A DNA stretch of 64,000 nt from Filimonas sp. (GCA_017306865.1 JAFKHH010000014.1:372001-436000), one strand, 5' to 3'; shown: positions 45,701 to 54,416, numbered from the stretch's first letter. Program-made: numbers and translations. The notes: generated by a model from the letters alone, not told the origin.

Positions 45701-47495
45701 TCTTGTTTCCAAAGGCAGCTTCAATACAAAGGATTCTATAGGCCAGCCGCTGATGATAGAAACAGATTTACGTAATGCCAAAGTTTCTATCCTGAACGAG
45801 CTGTTGGATAATTTGTTTACTGACATTAAAGGACAAGCGAGTGGTAAACTGATTGTGAAGGGAAACCCTTCCGCGCCAGACTTGCTTGGCAGGGTGACGT
45901 TACGGGATGGGGGCATTAAAGTAAAGTACACACAAGTGTATTACTCAATAGACTCTGCGGTGTTTGATTTTAAAGATGGACTGATCGACTTTGGAGAATT
46001 TAAGATACACGACAACCGTAACAACACTGGTACCATAAAAGGTAAACTGTATGAGAAGGGTTTCAAAAACATGCGTTATGATTTTGACCTTTCTACCAAT
46101 AAGTTGTTACTGCTGGATACGAAGGCAAAAGATAACCAGCAGTTCTATGGACGTGCCATAGGCCAGGCTACGTTGAGCCTGAAGGGCCCGCAGGATAATA
46201 TGCGTATGACTATTACGGGAGCAGTAAATGATACAACGCATATTTACATTCCTACTTCTGTAAGCAGGGAGACTGCCGATGCGGATTTTATTACTTTCAA
46301 AAAATATGGTAAGGATATAAAAGTAGAGGCGAAAGAGTCTGAGACAAAGCTGAATATTGATCTTGACCTTACCGCTAATAACCAGGCGCAGATAGACGTT
46401 ATACTAGATGAGCTGACAGGTGATGTAATCTCTGCACAAGGGGACGGCCGCCTGCAGATAAACGTGCCGGCAACAGGTAGTATGACGATGAAGGGCCGCT
46501 ACAACATTGGCCAGGGTAAATACAATTTCAACTTCCAGTCACTGATCAAGAAGCCGTTCTACTTACAGGAAGATGCGGGCAACTTCATTGAATGGAATGG
46601 TGACCCGTACAACGCGAACATACACATCGATGCACAATACATAGCGGAACGCATTAGCCTGAATGATCTGTTGGGTAACCAGCCGCTTGAGTTGAGCAGC
46701 TCCAGTGGTGTATTGCGTGGCTATAGAGGTGATGTATATGTAATAGCTATGCTGCGTGGCAAACTAAGCAGGCCGGACATTAAGTTCCGCATAGACTTCC
46801 CTCCTAACAGCGCGGTAAAAAATGACAATGATCTTGTACTGTTGCTGAACAGGATGCAGAATGATGATAATGAGATGCTGAAGCAGGTAACATACCTTGT
46901 TGTGTTTGGCTCATTTGCGCCTTATGGCGATAGTAAATCTGCTGTGAATAACGCTGCATCTATCGGCGTAGGTGTGATCAATACGATATCTCAAAAAATC
47001 ACTTCTGAGTTGAATAAACTTTTATCAAACGTGCTATATAAACTTACAGGCGATAAAAGTTTGCAGCTAGACGTAAACACGTCTACATACAGTAGTGCGA
47101 GCTTGTTTGGCGCGCAGGATGGTGCGAACAAACTAGACAGGCAGAATGTGAATCTTAAGTTGAGTCAAAGTCTTGCAGATGGCAAGGTGATCATTAAGTT
47201 TGGTGGCGACCTTGACTTTAACCTGAGTAATTCGCAGGCGGTACAAAACGGTAGCTTCCAGTGGCTGCCTGATATATCTGTAGAATTTGTACTGACCCGT
47301 AACCGTAAACTACGCGCTATCATTTTTAACAAAAGCAGCCTGGACGTAACCAGTGGCAACACATCGGGCATTGGTAAGCGTAACAGGCAGGGCGCAAGTA
47401 TTTCTTATACAAAGGATTTCGAAAAGCTGTTTGGCAACAAACCAAAAGAGCAAAAGCAGCCAACCCCGGAGAAGCCTAAAACTACATCTGATTAA
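42744..47495 (+). CDS. tamB: TamB/DUF490-domain translocation and assembly protein
   Basis: A giant envelope protein (1583 residues from the GTG at 42744) with one N-terminal membrane anchor, a long beta-helical periplasmic region of AsmA/TamB type and a C-terminal DUF490 domain (GQGKYNFNFQSLIKKPFYL, NANIHIDAQYIAERISLNDLL, LLLNRMQNDDNEMLKQVTYLVVFGSF). It bridges inner and outer membranes in outer-membrane protein assembly or lipid transport. No ATG exists: the frame is open from a TAA at 42681, and residues before the GTG (KKFLKILSRAFLVL) supply the positive charges expected before the anchor, so a CTG at 42705 may be the true start. Usually paired with a BamA-like TamA, not seen here. Confidence 0.9.
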   Translation: MLFALLLLCWLLIQTETVQNFIVRKVTARLSTALNTEVKINHVSLTLFNKMNLEGMLIRDHQKDTFLYAGKVKVRVTDWFFFKDKIDLKYVGLEDAVVKQYRKDSVWNYQFLVDYFQSPPDPNKKKKKGIVLNLKKVDLKNIGYYKHDEWVGEDMTVKAASVLVDADNIDFAKNIFQVEQVTLDKPVFMIRDYEGKRPPKPKQKKPVKDTSMYFNSSDMLVQVGTIKITNGTFQIGKLKTNSDAGVFDGSNIETNKVQATITGFNFTKDTIRANLELAAKERSGFEVKKLKAQFRLTPHIMEFAKLDVHTNKSHLKNYYAMKYGDFNKDMSDYIDKIVMDAHIAGSEIFSDDVAFFAPELKTWKKQVSLSGKYLGTVADFSVKELFVKNIDGSFITGDLTMKGLTDIDKTYITLTNGNLQTTYNNAADIIPALKGINQPNLAALGTLRYKGTFSGTINDFTTNGTMSTDLGGMYTNISMKLPKRGEPIYTGSLITQQFNLGKFISVPSIGIVSFKGKIDGSGFELEKVNTSLDGSFEQFEFNDYKYANLIFNGSIRKKNFQGEFKANDPNFSFTSNIQIDLNDSIPKFNILGDLSKSDLQALKLTHDKFELSGLFDLDFAGKNIDQFLGSAKLLNATLKHDSTRLSFDSLTLSASIDTANRKVLYVQSNELDVRIRGQYDIMDLPNSFQLFLNKYFPSYIQAPAEAPKNQRFSVNIKTRDVSRYLQILDTKLGGLDSATIIGGVNTKDSGTFFLRTDIPYMRYDKYKLVNAKIQGRGDSIKLNLTGDVEKVYIGDSLFFPNTKLNIVSSGDHSNVHLSTSANTTLNDAQLNADVFTLEDGIRIDLQPSSFVVNDKKWNLDKQGELVIRRNYAMAKNVRFSQGFQEITVETEEVDGSNRNDLVVRLKNVNIGDFTPLFTKKPRMEGIANGNVYMSDFFGKFNIDAQLRAEQFRLNDDSVGVVTIGSQFNSSTGMVKFDVKSENDKYNLVSKGSFNTKDSIGQPLMIETDLRNAKVSILNELLDNLFTDIKGQASGKLIVKGNPSAPDLLGRVTLRDGGIKVKYTQVYYSIDSAVFDFKDGLIDFGEFKIHDNRNNTGTIKGKLYEKGFKNMRYDFDLSTNKLLLLDTKAKDNQQFYGRAIGQATLSLKGPQDNMRMTITGAVNDTTHIYIPTSVSRETADADFITFKKYGKDIKVEAKESETKLNIDLDLTANNQAQIDVILDELTGDVISAQGDGRLQINVPATGSMTMKGRYNIGQGKYNFNFQSLIKKPFYLQEDAGNFIEWNGDPYNANIHIDAQYIAERISLNDLLGNQPLELSSSSGVLRGYRGDVYVIAMLRGKLSRPDIKFRIDFPPNSAVKNDNDLVLLLNRMQNDDNEMLKQVTYLVVFGSFAPYGDSKSAVNNAASIGVGVINTISQKITSELNKLLSNVLYKLTGDKSLQLDVNTSTYSSASLFGAQDGANKLDRQNVNLKLSQSLADGKVIIKFGGDLDFNLSNSQAVQNGSFQWLPDISVEFVLTRNRKLRAIIFNKSSLDVTSGNTSGIGKRNRQGASISYTKDFEKLFGNKPKEQKQPTPEKPKTTSD

Positions 47496-47754
47496 AACCA
47501 GCCATATAGCTTGCATTTCAATCGCTTATAGCTATCCTGTGCCATATAGCCAAAAGATGTACGGGCATTTAATTGTATTATTTTTTTAATTCCTACAATA
47601 ATTATTAGATAATCTTCTATTGCCAAACGTTTTACCTGCCCATATTTTCAGCTACGTTCAATAAAAACTGGCTTTCTTTAAACAAAATCTAAATTAGACT
47701 ACTAACACTTGTAAGCTTAAAGCCTATTTTTACAGACCTAAATATGTAGCCACT

Positions 47755-49362
47755 ATGTCTTTAACCAATGAAACATTGACTGTAAAGGGATTAGCGCAAT
47801 TAGGACTGGACGATGTAAGCCATTTGCACTACCAATTGTCACCAGCCGAATTAACAAGCCAAACCCTTCAGCGTAACGAGGGTGTATTAAATGATACCGG
47901 GGCCTTATGTATAAACACCGGAACATTCACTGGCCGTTGCCCCCAGGACAAATTCATAGTAAAGGATGCGCTGACGGAGAGCAGCGTAGACTGGAACAAC
48001 TTCAATATTGCTATTGAAGAAAAACATTTCATTCAACTGAAGAAAAAGGTACTTACTTACCTGAAAGCAAAAGATGAAGTGTGGGTTCGCGATGCAATAG
48101 CTTGCGCAGATCCTGTGTATAAATTGAATGTGCGTGTTATTAATGAGCACCCGTCCAGCAACCTGTTTTGCTACAATATGTTTATCCGCCCTACAGAAGA
48201 AGAGCTGGATGGCTTTACACCTGACTGGCATGTAATACAGGCACCGGGCTTTAAAGCAAACCCTGCCATAGACGGTGTGCCGCACGAAAACTTTGCAATC
48301 GTTTCATTTACTTATAAAACCATTCTTATAGGCGGTACCGGCTATACAGGTGAAATGAAGAAAGGTATATTCACTGTACTGAACTTTGTATTGCCGCACG
48401 AGCAAGGTGTATTAAGCATGCACTGCAGCGCGAACAAGGGTGAAGCTGGTGATGTAGCTATTTTCTTTGGCCTGAGTGGTACGGGCAAAACAACACTAAG
48501 TGCTGACCCGGCAAGGGAACTGATCGGGGATGATGAGCATGGCTGGACAAATGACAGCATTTTCAACTTTGAAGGTGGCTGTTATGCAAAATGCATAGAC
48601 TTAAGCGCAGAGAAGGAACCAGAAATATATCATGCGATCAGGCCAGGTGCGTTGGTCGAGAATGTCGGATTCGAACCGAACAGTAACAAGATCAATTTTG
48701 CAGATAAGACGATCACTGAAAACACGCGTGTAAGTTACCCGCTGGATTTTATTCCGAATGCGTCTAAGCCAAGCATTGGCGGCTTACCTAAAAATATATT
48801 TTTCCTTACTTGCGATGCGTTTGGTGTATTGCCTCCTATCAGCAAACTGTCTCCGGGACAGGCTATGTACCAGTTCATCAGCGGCTATACAGCTAAGGTG
48901 GCAGGTACTGAAACAGGCATTACAGAACCGAAAACAACATTCAGTGCATGTTTTGGTGCGCCATTCTTCCCGTTGCATCCTGGTAAGTACGCAGACATGC
49001 TGGGCAAGAAAATGAAAGAGCAGGATGTAAATGTGTGGCTGGTAAATACCGGCTGGAGTGGTGGTGCATACGGTGTAGGAAAACGCATAAAACTGGCATA
49101 TACCCGCGCTATGATCGCTGCGGCATTGAATGGAGCGTTGGAAAATGTCAATTATGAAACACACCCGGTGTTTGGTATCATGATACCGAAAAGTTGCCCG
49201 GATGTACCGACAGAAATTCTACATCCACGCAGCACGTGGGCGGACAAAGTTGCCTATGATGCACAATGTAACCGACTGGCAAAATTATTCACCGAGAATT
49301 TCAAAAAATACGCTGCCGGCGTAAGCGAAGAAATTTTAAGCTCCGCGCCCTTGGTGAATTAA
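47755..49362 (+). CDS. pckA: Phosphoenolpyruvate carboxykinase (ATP)
   Basis: Converts oxaloacetate and ATP to PEP, CO2 and ADP; the gluconeogenic entry step. Signatures: GALCINTGTFTGRCPQDKFIV (read in parts), the P-loop GLSGTGKTTLSADP, the metal-binding LIGDDEHGW, GGCYAKCIDL, ENTRVSYPLDFI and TGWSGGAYGVGKRI. At 535 residues it is full length for the ATP-dependent class. It stands alone between tamB and an unrelated gene, with its own terminator. Confidence 0.97.
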   Translation: MSLTNETLTVKGLAQLGLDDVSHLHYQLSPAELTSQTLQRNEGVLNDTGALCINTGTFTGRCPQDKFIVKDALTESSVDWNNFNIAIEEKHFIQLKKKVLTYLKAKDEVWVRDAIACADPVYKLNVRVINEHPSSNLFCYNMFIRPTEEELDGFTPDWHVIQAPGFKANPAIDGVPHENFAIVSFTYKTILIGGTGYTGEMKKGIFTVLNFVLPHEQGVLSMHCSANKGEAGDVAIFFGLSGTGKTTLSADPARELIGDDEHGWTNDSIFNFEGGCYAKCIDLSAEKEPEIYHAIRPGALVENVGFEPNSNKINFADKTITENTRVSYPLDFIPNASKPSIGGLPKNIFFLTCDAFGVLPPISKLSPGQAMYQFISGYTAKVAGTETGITEPKTTFSACFGAPFFPLHPGKYADMLGKKMKEQDVNVWLVNTGWSGGAYGVGKRIKLAYTRAMIAAALNGALENVNYETHPVFGIMIPKSCPDVPTEILHPRSTWADKVAYDAQCNRLAKLFTENFKKYAAGVSEEILSSAPLVN

Positions 49363-49444
49363 AAAGTTTACCTATATTTAACAAATGAAATTTTCAAAAA
49401 GTTCTGGAAGTTTCAAACTCCTCTTCGATTGCTATGACCATACT

Positions 49445-49477
49445 AAGCTCCACTGTCTTCAGTGGAGCTTATTTTTT
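49445..49477 (+). terminator. Terminator of pckA
   Basis: AAGCTCCACT pairs with AGTGGAGCTT (10 bp, 6-nt loop) and is followed by ATTTTTT. Confidence 0.9.
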
Positions 49478-49491
49478 GTATAGCTTTCATA

Positions 49492-49550
49492 TGTTTCACG
49501 CAAAGGCGCTAAGGGCCACGAAGGCGCAAAGACACGAAGGTTCACCAAGA
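49492..49550. repeat. Copy 2 of TTTCACGCAAAG / GGCGCAAAGACAC dispersed repeat
   Basis: Same three blocks in the same order as 6707-6780: TGTTTCACGCAAAG, AAGGCGCAAAGACAC, TCACCAAGAA. Confidence 0.7.
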
Positions 49551-49560
49551 ACGCGTTGTG

Positions 49561-49634
49561 CGCTGTTCGACACGACCAAAACGATTATAATCCTGACAGG
49601 GCTTTAAGCCCTGTCAGGGTTATATCGAACAGCG
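49561..49634. repeat. Nested palindrome: CGCTGTTCGA arms around CCTGACAGGGCTT hairpin
   Basis: Outer arms CGCTGTTCGA (49561-49570) and TCGAACAGCG (49625-49634) flank a perfect 13-bp inner palindrome (49592-49604 with 49606-49618). The symmetric two-level structure suggests a palindromic element inserted into, or copied with, its flanks. Confidence 0.75.
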
Positions 49635-49681
49635 ATTTATGCAAAATCCTCTTTCCTTGCATCTATTGCTAAAACAGACCT

Positions 49682-50176
49682 ATGGCAACTTATATTCACA
49701 TACCAGAACCATGTCATGCAGACTGGAACGAAATGCTACCGGAAGACCAGGGGAAGCACTGCTTACAATGTTGTAAAACCGTTGTTGACTTTACTGCCTG
49801 GGAAATGGCGGACATTGCGAGTTATTTAAAAGAAAATGCAGCTCGCAAAACCTGTGGCCGCTTTAAATCTGAACAACTCTCTACTCCTGTTGAATCTACA
49901 GAAGTGCTTGCACAAAAAATATGGCGCTCGTCTCTCCCTTTTTATAGAAAAATGGCGGCAGTCATCGTGGTGTTTTTTGCTCTTACATTTACCTCTTGCG
50001 ATAAGGCAACTTTAGACACCATGGAATATATAATAACGGGTCAAAACCCAGAGCAGCCGGAAGTAATGGGCCTGATAGCTCCGCCGCAGCCATCGCACCT
50101 CCAGGGTGATACGGTTCTGGTAGATAGTAGCGCCATGCAAAAAAAGCCAGTGCCTGGCCCTTCATCTCACCAATAG
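49682..50176 (+). CDS. Cys-rich N-terminal domain membrane protein, unknown function
   Basis: The 164-residue protein starts with a Cys motif: PCHADWNEMLPEDQGKHCLQCCKTVVDF followed by MADIASYLKEN and KTCGRF (given here in parts), with Cys residues spaced like a small metal-binding domain. A single membrane helix follows (MAAVIVVFFALTFTSC), then a Pro/Gln-rich tail. There is no signal peptide before the Cys motif, so the topology should be Cys domain in the cytoplasm and tail outside, as in anti-sigma-like proteins. I recall this N-terminal domain in other Bacteroidota proteins without an assigned function. Confidence 0.7.
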   Translation: MATYIHIPEPCHADWNEMLPEDQGKHCLQCCKTVVDFTAWEMADIASYLKENAARKTCGRFKSEQLSTPVESTEVLAQKIWRSSLPFYRKMAAVIVVFFALTFTSCDKATLDTMEYIITGQNPEQPEVMGLIAPPQPSHLQGDTVLVDSSAMQKKPVPGPSSHQ

Positions 50177-50212
50177 CAAAACACAACCACCATACATTAC
50201 CAGCTAAAAACG

Positions 50213-50250
50213 CAAAAAGCGCAGAACTTTCATTCCGCGCTTTTTGTTTT
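50213..50250. terminator. Bidirectional terminator between convergent genes
   Basis: CAAAAAGCGC (50213-50222) pairs with GCGCTTTTTG (50237-50246), with T run on one side and A run on the other. Confidence 0.8.
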
Positions 50251-50266
50251 TTTTGCGAGCCATGCA

Positions 50267-51295
50267 CTAAGGCATATATGACTTCATAAAATTGTTTTCT
50301 GCATTTCCCCATCCGGTCAATGCATTGTTCATATCAGTCAGCATCTTTACGGATGCTTTGTTATAGACATTCCCCGCCGTATTTAATTGATCTATCGCGT
50401 TATTGTATGTATCTGTATCCTCTTTTGTTTTTACTGCCTTTGCATCGTAGTTTTTCTTCGTCTTGGCAAATTCTTCATTTTTTAGCAGGTAGTCCGACAG
50501 TTTGTTTACTTCATCATTCCCTACACTTTTATACATTACCAAAACTTTTCTACAAGCAGCGAGCAATGCGGTATCGCCTTCAAATCCTTTAGTCGTATCT
50601 AATACTGCAAAACCTTCCGCAGCATATTTGAGCAAACCGCTCTTTGATTGTTCTACATCATTGATCTTTTTCTTGCCCAGCGCATCCATCAACTTTGCTG
50701 TTTGCCAGTTGCATTTAAAGATGGTCAGGTACAATTGGTTGTGATAGTGATTCACCTTGTTTGCCTTATCCATCTTTTGAGAAAGGTCGTCTTTGGTATC
50801 GACCATTTTCACATTGTACTTCGCCGCAAATGCTTTTTGTGCATCAGACATTTTCGTGTATGCAGCTTTCAGCGTTTCATTTGTTTTCTCCTGTAACAGC
50901 AGGTAAGCCTGCATGGCGTCTACAGATTGCTCGGCAATGTCTTCCATGTTTACAATGTGCGCATAATCTTCATTGAACACTTTGTATGTCATCCCAATAT
51001 AGTCAATTGAGCTCTTGCGCAGATCATTGTCTCCTTTATAGATCGGCAGGTCTATAACTGCATACTTACTATTCGTGATGGCATCCACAGTCTGCTGTCT
51101 TAGCTTTTCTATCTTCTTTGCCCGCTTGTTATGCGCCACAGCACTGATGTACGACATGTACACTTTGTTCATCTGTGCCATAGCTGCACCTATTGCATTC
51201 ATGTAGTTGCCCGGGTTGTCCAGCTTATCCTGCGCCGTAGCAGATTTAACGATTGTCACGCAGGCGATCAATAAAATTGCCAGTTTCTGTTTCAT
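50267..51295 (-). CDS. Secreted helical protein of unknown function
   Basis: A 342-residue protein with signal peptide (MKQKLAILLIACVTIVKSATA). The mature part is almost entirely helical and rich in Lys, Asn, Asp and Ala (AQMNKVYMSYISAVAHNKRAKKIEKL, SVDAMQAYLLLQEKTNETLKAAYTKM read in parts). It may relate to the LIC11966-type surface proteins, but I cannot confirm this. The gene begins 17 bp after the tail-specific protease gene and is probably cotranscribed with it, so it could be a substrate, adaptor or modulator of that protease. Confidence 0.7.
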   Translation of the reverse strand: MKQKLAILLIACVTIVKSATAQDKLDNPGNYMNAIGAAMAQMNKVYMSYISAVAHNKRAKKIEKLRQQTVDAITNSKYAVIDLPIYKGDNDLRKSSIDYIGMTYKVFNEDYAHIVNMEDIAEQSVDAMQAYLLLQEKTNETLKAAYTKMSDAQKAFAAKYNVKMVDTKDDLSQKMDKANKVNHYHNQLYLTIFKCNWQTAKLMDALGKKKINDVEQSKSGLLKYAAEGFAVLDTTKGFEGDTALLAACRKVLVMYKSVGNDEVNKLSDYLLKNEEFAKTKKNYDAKAVKTKEDTDTYNNAIDQLNTAGNVYNKASVKMLTDMNNALTGWGNAENNFMKSYMP

Positions 51296-51312
51296 ATTAG
51301 GGTTGTTTTTGT

Positions 51313-53376
51313 TTATTTAAGTTGTGCAGCTACTTTATACGCCGCCTCTACTGCAGCATCATTTTGCAGCATTTTTATAAATGCATCATTTAATTGTTTA
51401 GAATAATCATCAGCTACCAGCCGGCCAGCCTCTATTGTGTTGTTCTGAACGGTATAAGAGGTGCTTTTAATTTCTTTTTTTATTACCGGGTTTCCGTCTA
51501 CCTGCGCTGCGCGCTGCATAGCTTCTTTCAAGCTTAGCGTAACAGGCTGAGGGGCGGACGCAGCAGTTGCTTTAGCCACTAGTTGTTGCACTGCTGTAAA
51601 GTATTCATTTGACTTTACCCAATTAGCTATATCACTGCTGATCTGCAATGCAGGATAGGGCTTATAGTATTTATTCGCCTCAATGTCTTTTGAATGTAAT
51701 GCCATAGGCTCATCTGCTTCCGAAGTGCCGTAAGCATCCAGCAGGTCAGGTAAAAGCACATTTGGCTGTACGCCTTTTGCCTGTGCAGAAGTACCATTTA
51801 CGCGATACAACTGGCTTATGGTTATCTTAATATATGAAGAAGCCTGTTTCTTACTAAAGTTCTCAAACGTAACGGTTGTATCCAATGGAAACACTACTTG
51901 CGCAGTTGCTTTTCCAAAAGTAGGCGAGCCTACAATAGCTGCACGGTTATAGTCTTGCAACGTTCCTGCTATCAGCTCAGAAGCAGAGGCGCTATAGCGG
52001 TTAACCATTAGCACCAGCGGACCATCATACATAGTACCTACGTTACCATCTTTCAATGTAAACGGTTTGGGTTCCCTGCTTTTAATCTGTGCCACAGGGC
52101 CTGCATCAATAAAAATGCCTGCCAGTTCCACCGCCTCTCCTACAGAACCTCCCCCGTTGTATCGCACGTCGAGGATCAGGCCGTCAATATTTTCTTTCTT
52201 CAATTTCAATATCTCACGCGCCACGTCATTGGCACAACCATTCACCCCATTGCTATTTGCTTCCCAGTCTTCGTAAAAAGCCGGGAGATAGATATAGCCG
52301 ATATTCTTTTGCCCTTTTAGCAGGAAGCTTTTTACCCGGTCGTCCGTATCTGTGCTCAGCCGTTCTTTGATCAATGGCACTTGTACAGTAGAGCCATCTA
52401 CCTTTTTAACGGTCAGGAATAACTTATCATGGTTACTCGCATCCAGCAGTTCGCTTATCTCTTCCCTTGAGCTAGAAGACACATCCACAGGTTGCTTTCC
52501 TTCCCATTGCAATTGAATGATCTTATCGCCACTATTTAATTTACCACTTTTATAGGCAGGGCTGCCGGGCTGCAGGTTGTCTATAATCGTTCCACCTGCG
52601 GGAGATGCTTTAAGGCGAAACCCAAACCGGAAAGGTTGCTGACCAAGGGCGCTTTCAAAATTCTCTTTTTCAGTCAAAGGGAAGAACTCCGTATGCGGGT
52701 CGTAACACATTGCAATGGCTTTGCAATAAATGTCCCCTACATATTGAACAAACCCACCGGGATAGTTCAGCGCTGCAATAATGCTGTTATGCTGCTTGGT
52801 TTTAACCTTTGCGCGAACAGCTATTTCCAGGGAGTCAAGATATTTTTTTTCCTGCGGGGATACGCCTTTAAATGTTGATGGCAATATATCTGCCATCTGG
52901 TCCAGCATATCGCTTTTGAATGTTTTATAGTATTTAGTCCTCAGCGCAGACAAGTCTGCCGGGTAGGATGTGTCTTCCGCAACGGTTAATACATCAGGCG
53001 TAACAACATCCACTTTTTTGGCACTTATAGCCATTATAAGCGAATCTGCTTGTTGCAGCCTTTGCTGATACCGGCGAATAAAGAGGTTAATAAAATCAGG
53101 CTTCTTTTGCCTTATTTCATCATCCAGCCGGGTTGCATACGTATTGAACTCTGCTATATCCGATGCAAGGAAATAAGTACGGTCTCCGTCTGTCTTGGCT
53201 AAAAAAGAGCTGAGTAAGTCTTTGGAAAAACTATCGTCCAATGCGCGGGGGGAAACGTGAAATTTCTCTATCATACGGGTCACCGTAAATGCACGCGCGG
53301 CCTGTTGGTTTGCAGGTTGTGAAAAAGCAACGGTCGCACTACATAGGGATAGAATAAGGGCTGAAGTAAACTTCAT
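51313..53376 (-). CDS. prc: Tail-specific (C-terminal processing) protease Prc, S41
   Basis: A 687-residue periplasmic serine protease with signal peptide (MKFTSALILSLCSATVAFS). Order: helical N-terminal domain (TRMIEKFHVSPRALDDSFS), PDZ (GTIIDNLQPGSPAYKSGKLNSGDKI, in parts), and the S41 catalytic core with GLILDVRYNGGGSVGEAVEL, the Ser nucleophile in SASASELIAG and the Lys base in GSPTFGKATAQ, followed by the Prc-type C-terminal domain. Length matches E. coli Prc (682). It degrades or trims periplasmic proteins at their C termini. Confidence 0.93.
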   Translation of the reverse strand: MKFTSALILSLCSATVAFSQPANQQAARAFTVTRMIEKFHVSPRALDDSFSKDLLSSFLAKTDGDRTYFLASDIAEFNTYATRLDDEIRQKKPDFINLFIRRYQQRLQQADSLIMAISAKKVDVVTPDVLTVAEDTSYPADLSALRTKYYKTFKSDMLDQMADILPSTFKGVSPQEKKYLDSLEIAVRAKVKTKQHNSIIAALNYPGGFVQYVGDIYCKAIAMCYDPHTEFFPLTEKENFESALGQQPFRFGFRLKASPAGGTIIDNLQPGSPAYKSGKLNSGDKIIQLQWEGKQPVDVSSSSREEISELLDASNHDKLFLTVKKVDGSTVQVPLIKERLSTDTDDRVKSFLLKGQKNIGYIYLPAFYEDWEANSNGVNGCANDVAREILKLKKENIDGLILDVRYNGGGSVGEAVELAGIFIDAGPVAQIKSREPKPFTLKDGNVGTMYDGPLVLMVNRYSASASELIAGTLQDYNRAAIVGSPTFGKATAQVVFPLDTTVTFENFSKKQASSYIKITISQLYRVNGTSAQAKGVQPNVLLPDLLDAYGTSEADEPMALHSKDIEANKYYKPYPALQISSDIANWVKSNEYFTAVQQLVAKATAASAPQPVTLSLKEAMQRAAQVDGNPVIKKEIKSTSYTVQNNTIEAGRLVADDYSKQLNDAFIKMLQNDAAVEAAYKVAAQLK

Positions 53377-53497
53377 ATAAATAGGTTCTAAGGTCTTTGA
53401 ACCTGCAATTTATATGGATTTAGGATTTCCTGGTAAAATATTGTACGGGTTTATGGAATTCAGGTACGGCTGCATCTCTACCCATAAATCAGCCTGA

Positions 53498-54316
53498 ATG
53501 AAACATCTCCTAACCTTGCTTTGCCTGTTTTTGCTAACTGCCTGTACAGACAAATCCAATAAGCAGCAGCCGTTACAGCAACAGGTGCAACAGAAAGTGT
53601 TCCTCATTGACTCTACTTCCCCTACCGTACATGTGTTTGTAGCACTATGCGACAATACTTACCAGGGCATTGTACCCGTGCCCAAAGCAATAGGTAACGG
53701 GCAAAACCCGGCGACTAACCTGTATTGGGGTTGCGATTATGGCATTAAAACATATTTCTCCAAAAGCAAACAATGGAAGCTGCTGAAGAAGCAAAAGATA
53801 GATTCCCTGCTACTGGAGCGTTTGGTATTTAAACATGCTACGAAAGACTATTACCTGGTGGCAGATGCTTATAACGGAAAATACATTAAACAGTGTACAA
53901 CGGACTTCCTGTCTAGCTGTGCCGGTAGTATGAAAGATACCATGCAGGTGGGTAAGGCTATACTTGGCATTGGTGGATATGCAAAACTGATTTCTTACAT
54001 AGGCCATGACGGGCTGATGGATTTTCGCCTGTCAGACTCGTATAACAATATAGACAACCAACCGCGTGACTGCATCATTCTGGCTTGTGCGAGTAAACAA
54101 TATTTTACGCCTTATATAAAAAACGCAAAGGCTAATCCGCTAGTGTGGACTACTAACCTGATGTGCCCGGAAGCATACACATTGCATGATGCACTGACCG
54201 GGTATGTAAATAAAGAATCTACAGAAGCCATTCGCAACCGCTCCGCCGAGGCTTATGCGAAATATCAGAAGTGCAGCATTAAAGCTGCAAAAGGGTTATT
54301 GGTGAGCGGGTTGTAG
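53498..54316 (+). CDS. Lipoprotein with possible caspase-like His/Cys dyad
   Basis: A 272-residue lipoprotein: lipobox LLTAC with Cys16. Segments TVHVFVALCDNTYQGIVPV and NLYWGCDYGIKTYF open the mature domain. Later LISYIGHDGLMDF (His170-Asp-Gly172) and DCIILACASKQYF (Cys197) have the pattern of clan CD peptidases, in which a hydrophobic strand ends in His-Gly and the next in Ala-Cys. The fold and any protease activity are inference from these motifs only; I do not recognise a named family. Divergent from prc, standing alone; a repeat-rich spacer follows. Confidence 0.7.
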   Translation: MKHLLTLLCLFLLTACTDKSNKQQPLQQQVQQKVFLIDSTSPTVHVFVALCDNTYQGIVPVPKAIGNGQNPATNLYWGCDYGIKTYFSKSKQWKLLKKQKIDSLLLERLVFKHATKDYYLVADAYNGKYIKQCTTDFLSSCAGSMKDTMQVGKAILGIGGYAKLISYIGHDGLMDFRLSDSYNNIDNQPRDCIILACASKQYFTPYIKNAKANPLVWTTNLMCPEAYTLHDALTGYVNKESTEAIRNRSAEAYAKYQKCSIKAAKGLLVSGL

Positions 54317-54416
54317 GTGTTGCATTGTTTAATGGCGGCATTGTTTCACCGTTTGGAAACATTTATTCCAAAAGAGCCATAACAATTCAAGCATCTAACC
54401 ATTCAACAATTTTCTT
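54317..54416. repeat. TTGCATTGTTTAATGG words between convergent genes
   Basis: GTTGCATTGTTTAATGGCGG on the left and AACAATTCAAGCATCTAACC, ATTCAACAATTTT on the right form imperfect inverted copies with GTTTGGAAAC in the centre. Confidence 0.6.

Larger units (their letters stand above)
49363..49681. other. Spacer after pckA with terminator and two repeat families
   Basis: Contains the pckA terminator (49445), CGCAAAG-family copy 2 (49492-49550) and a nested palindrome (49561-49634). No gene seen. Confidence 0.6.
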
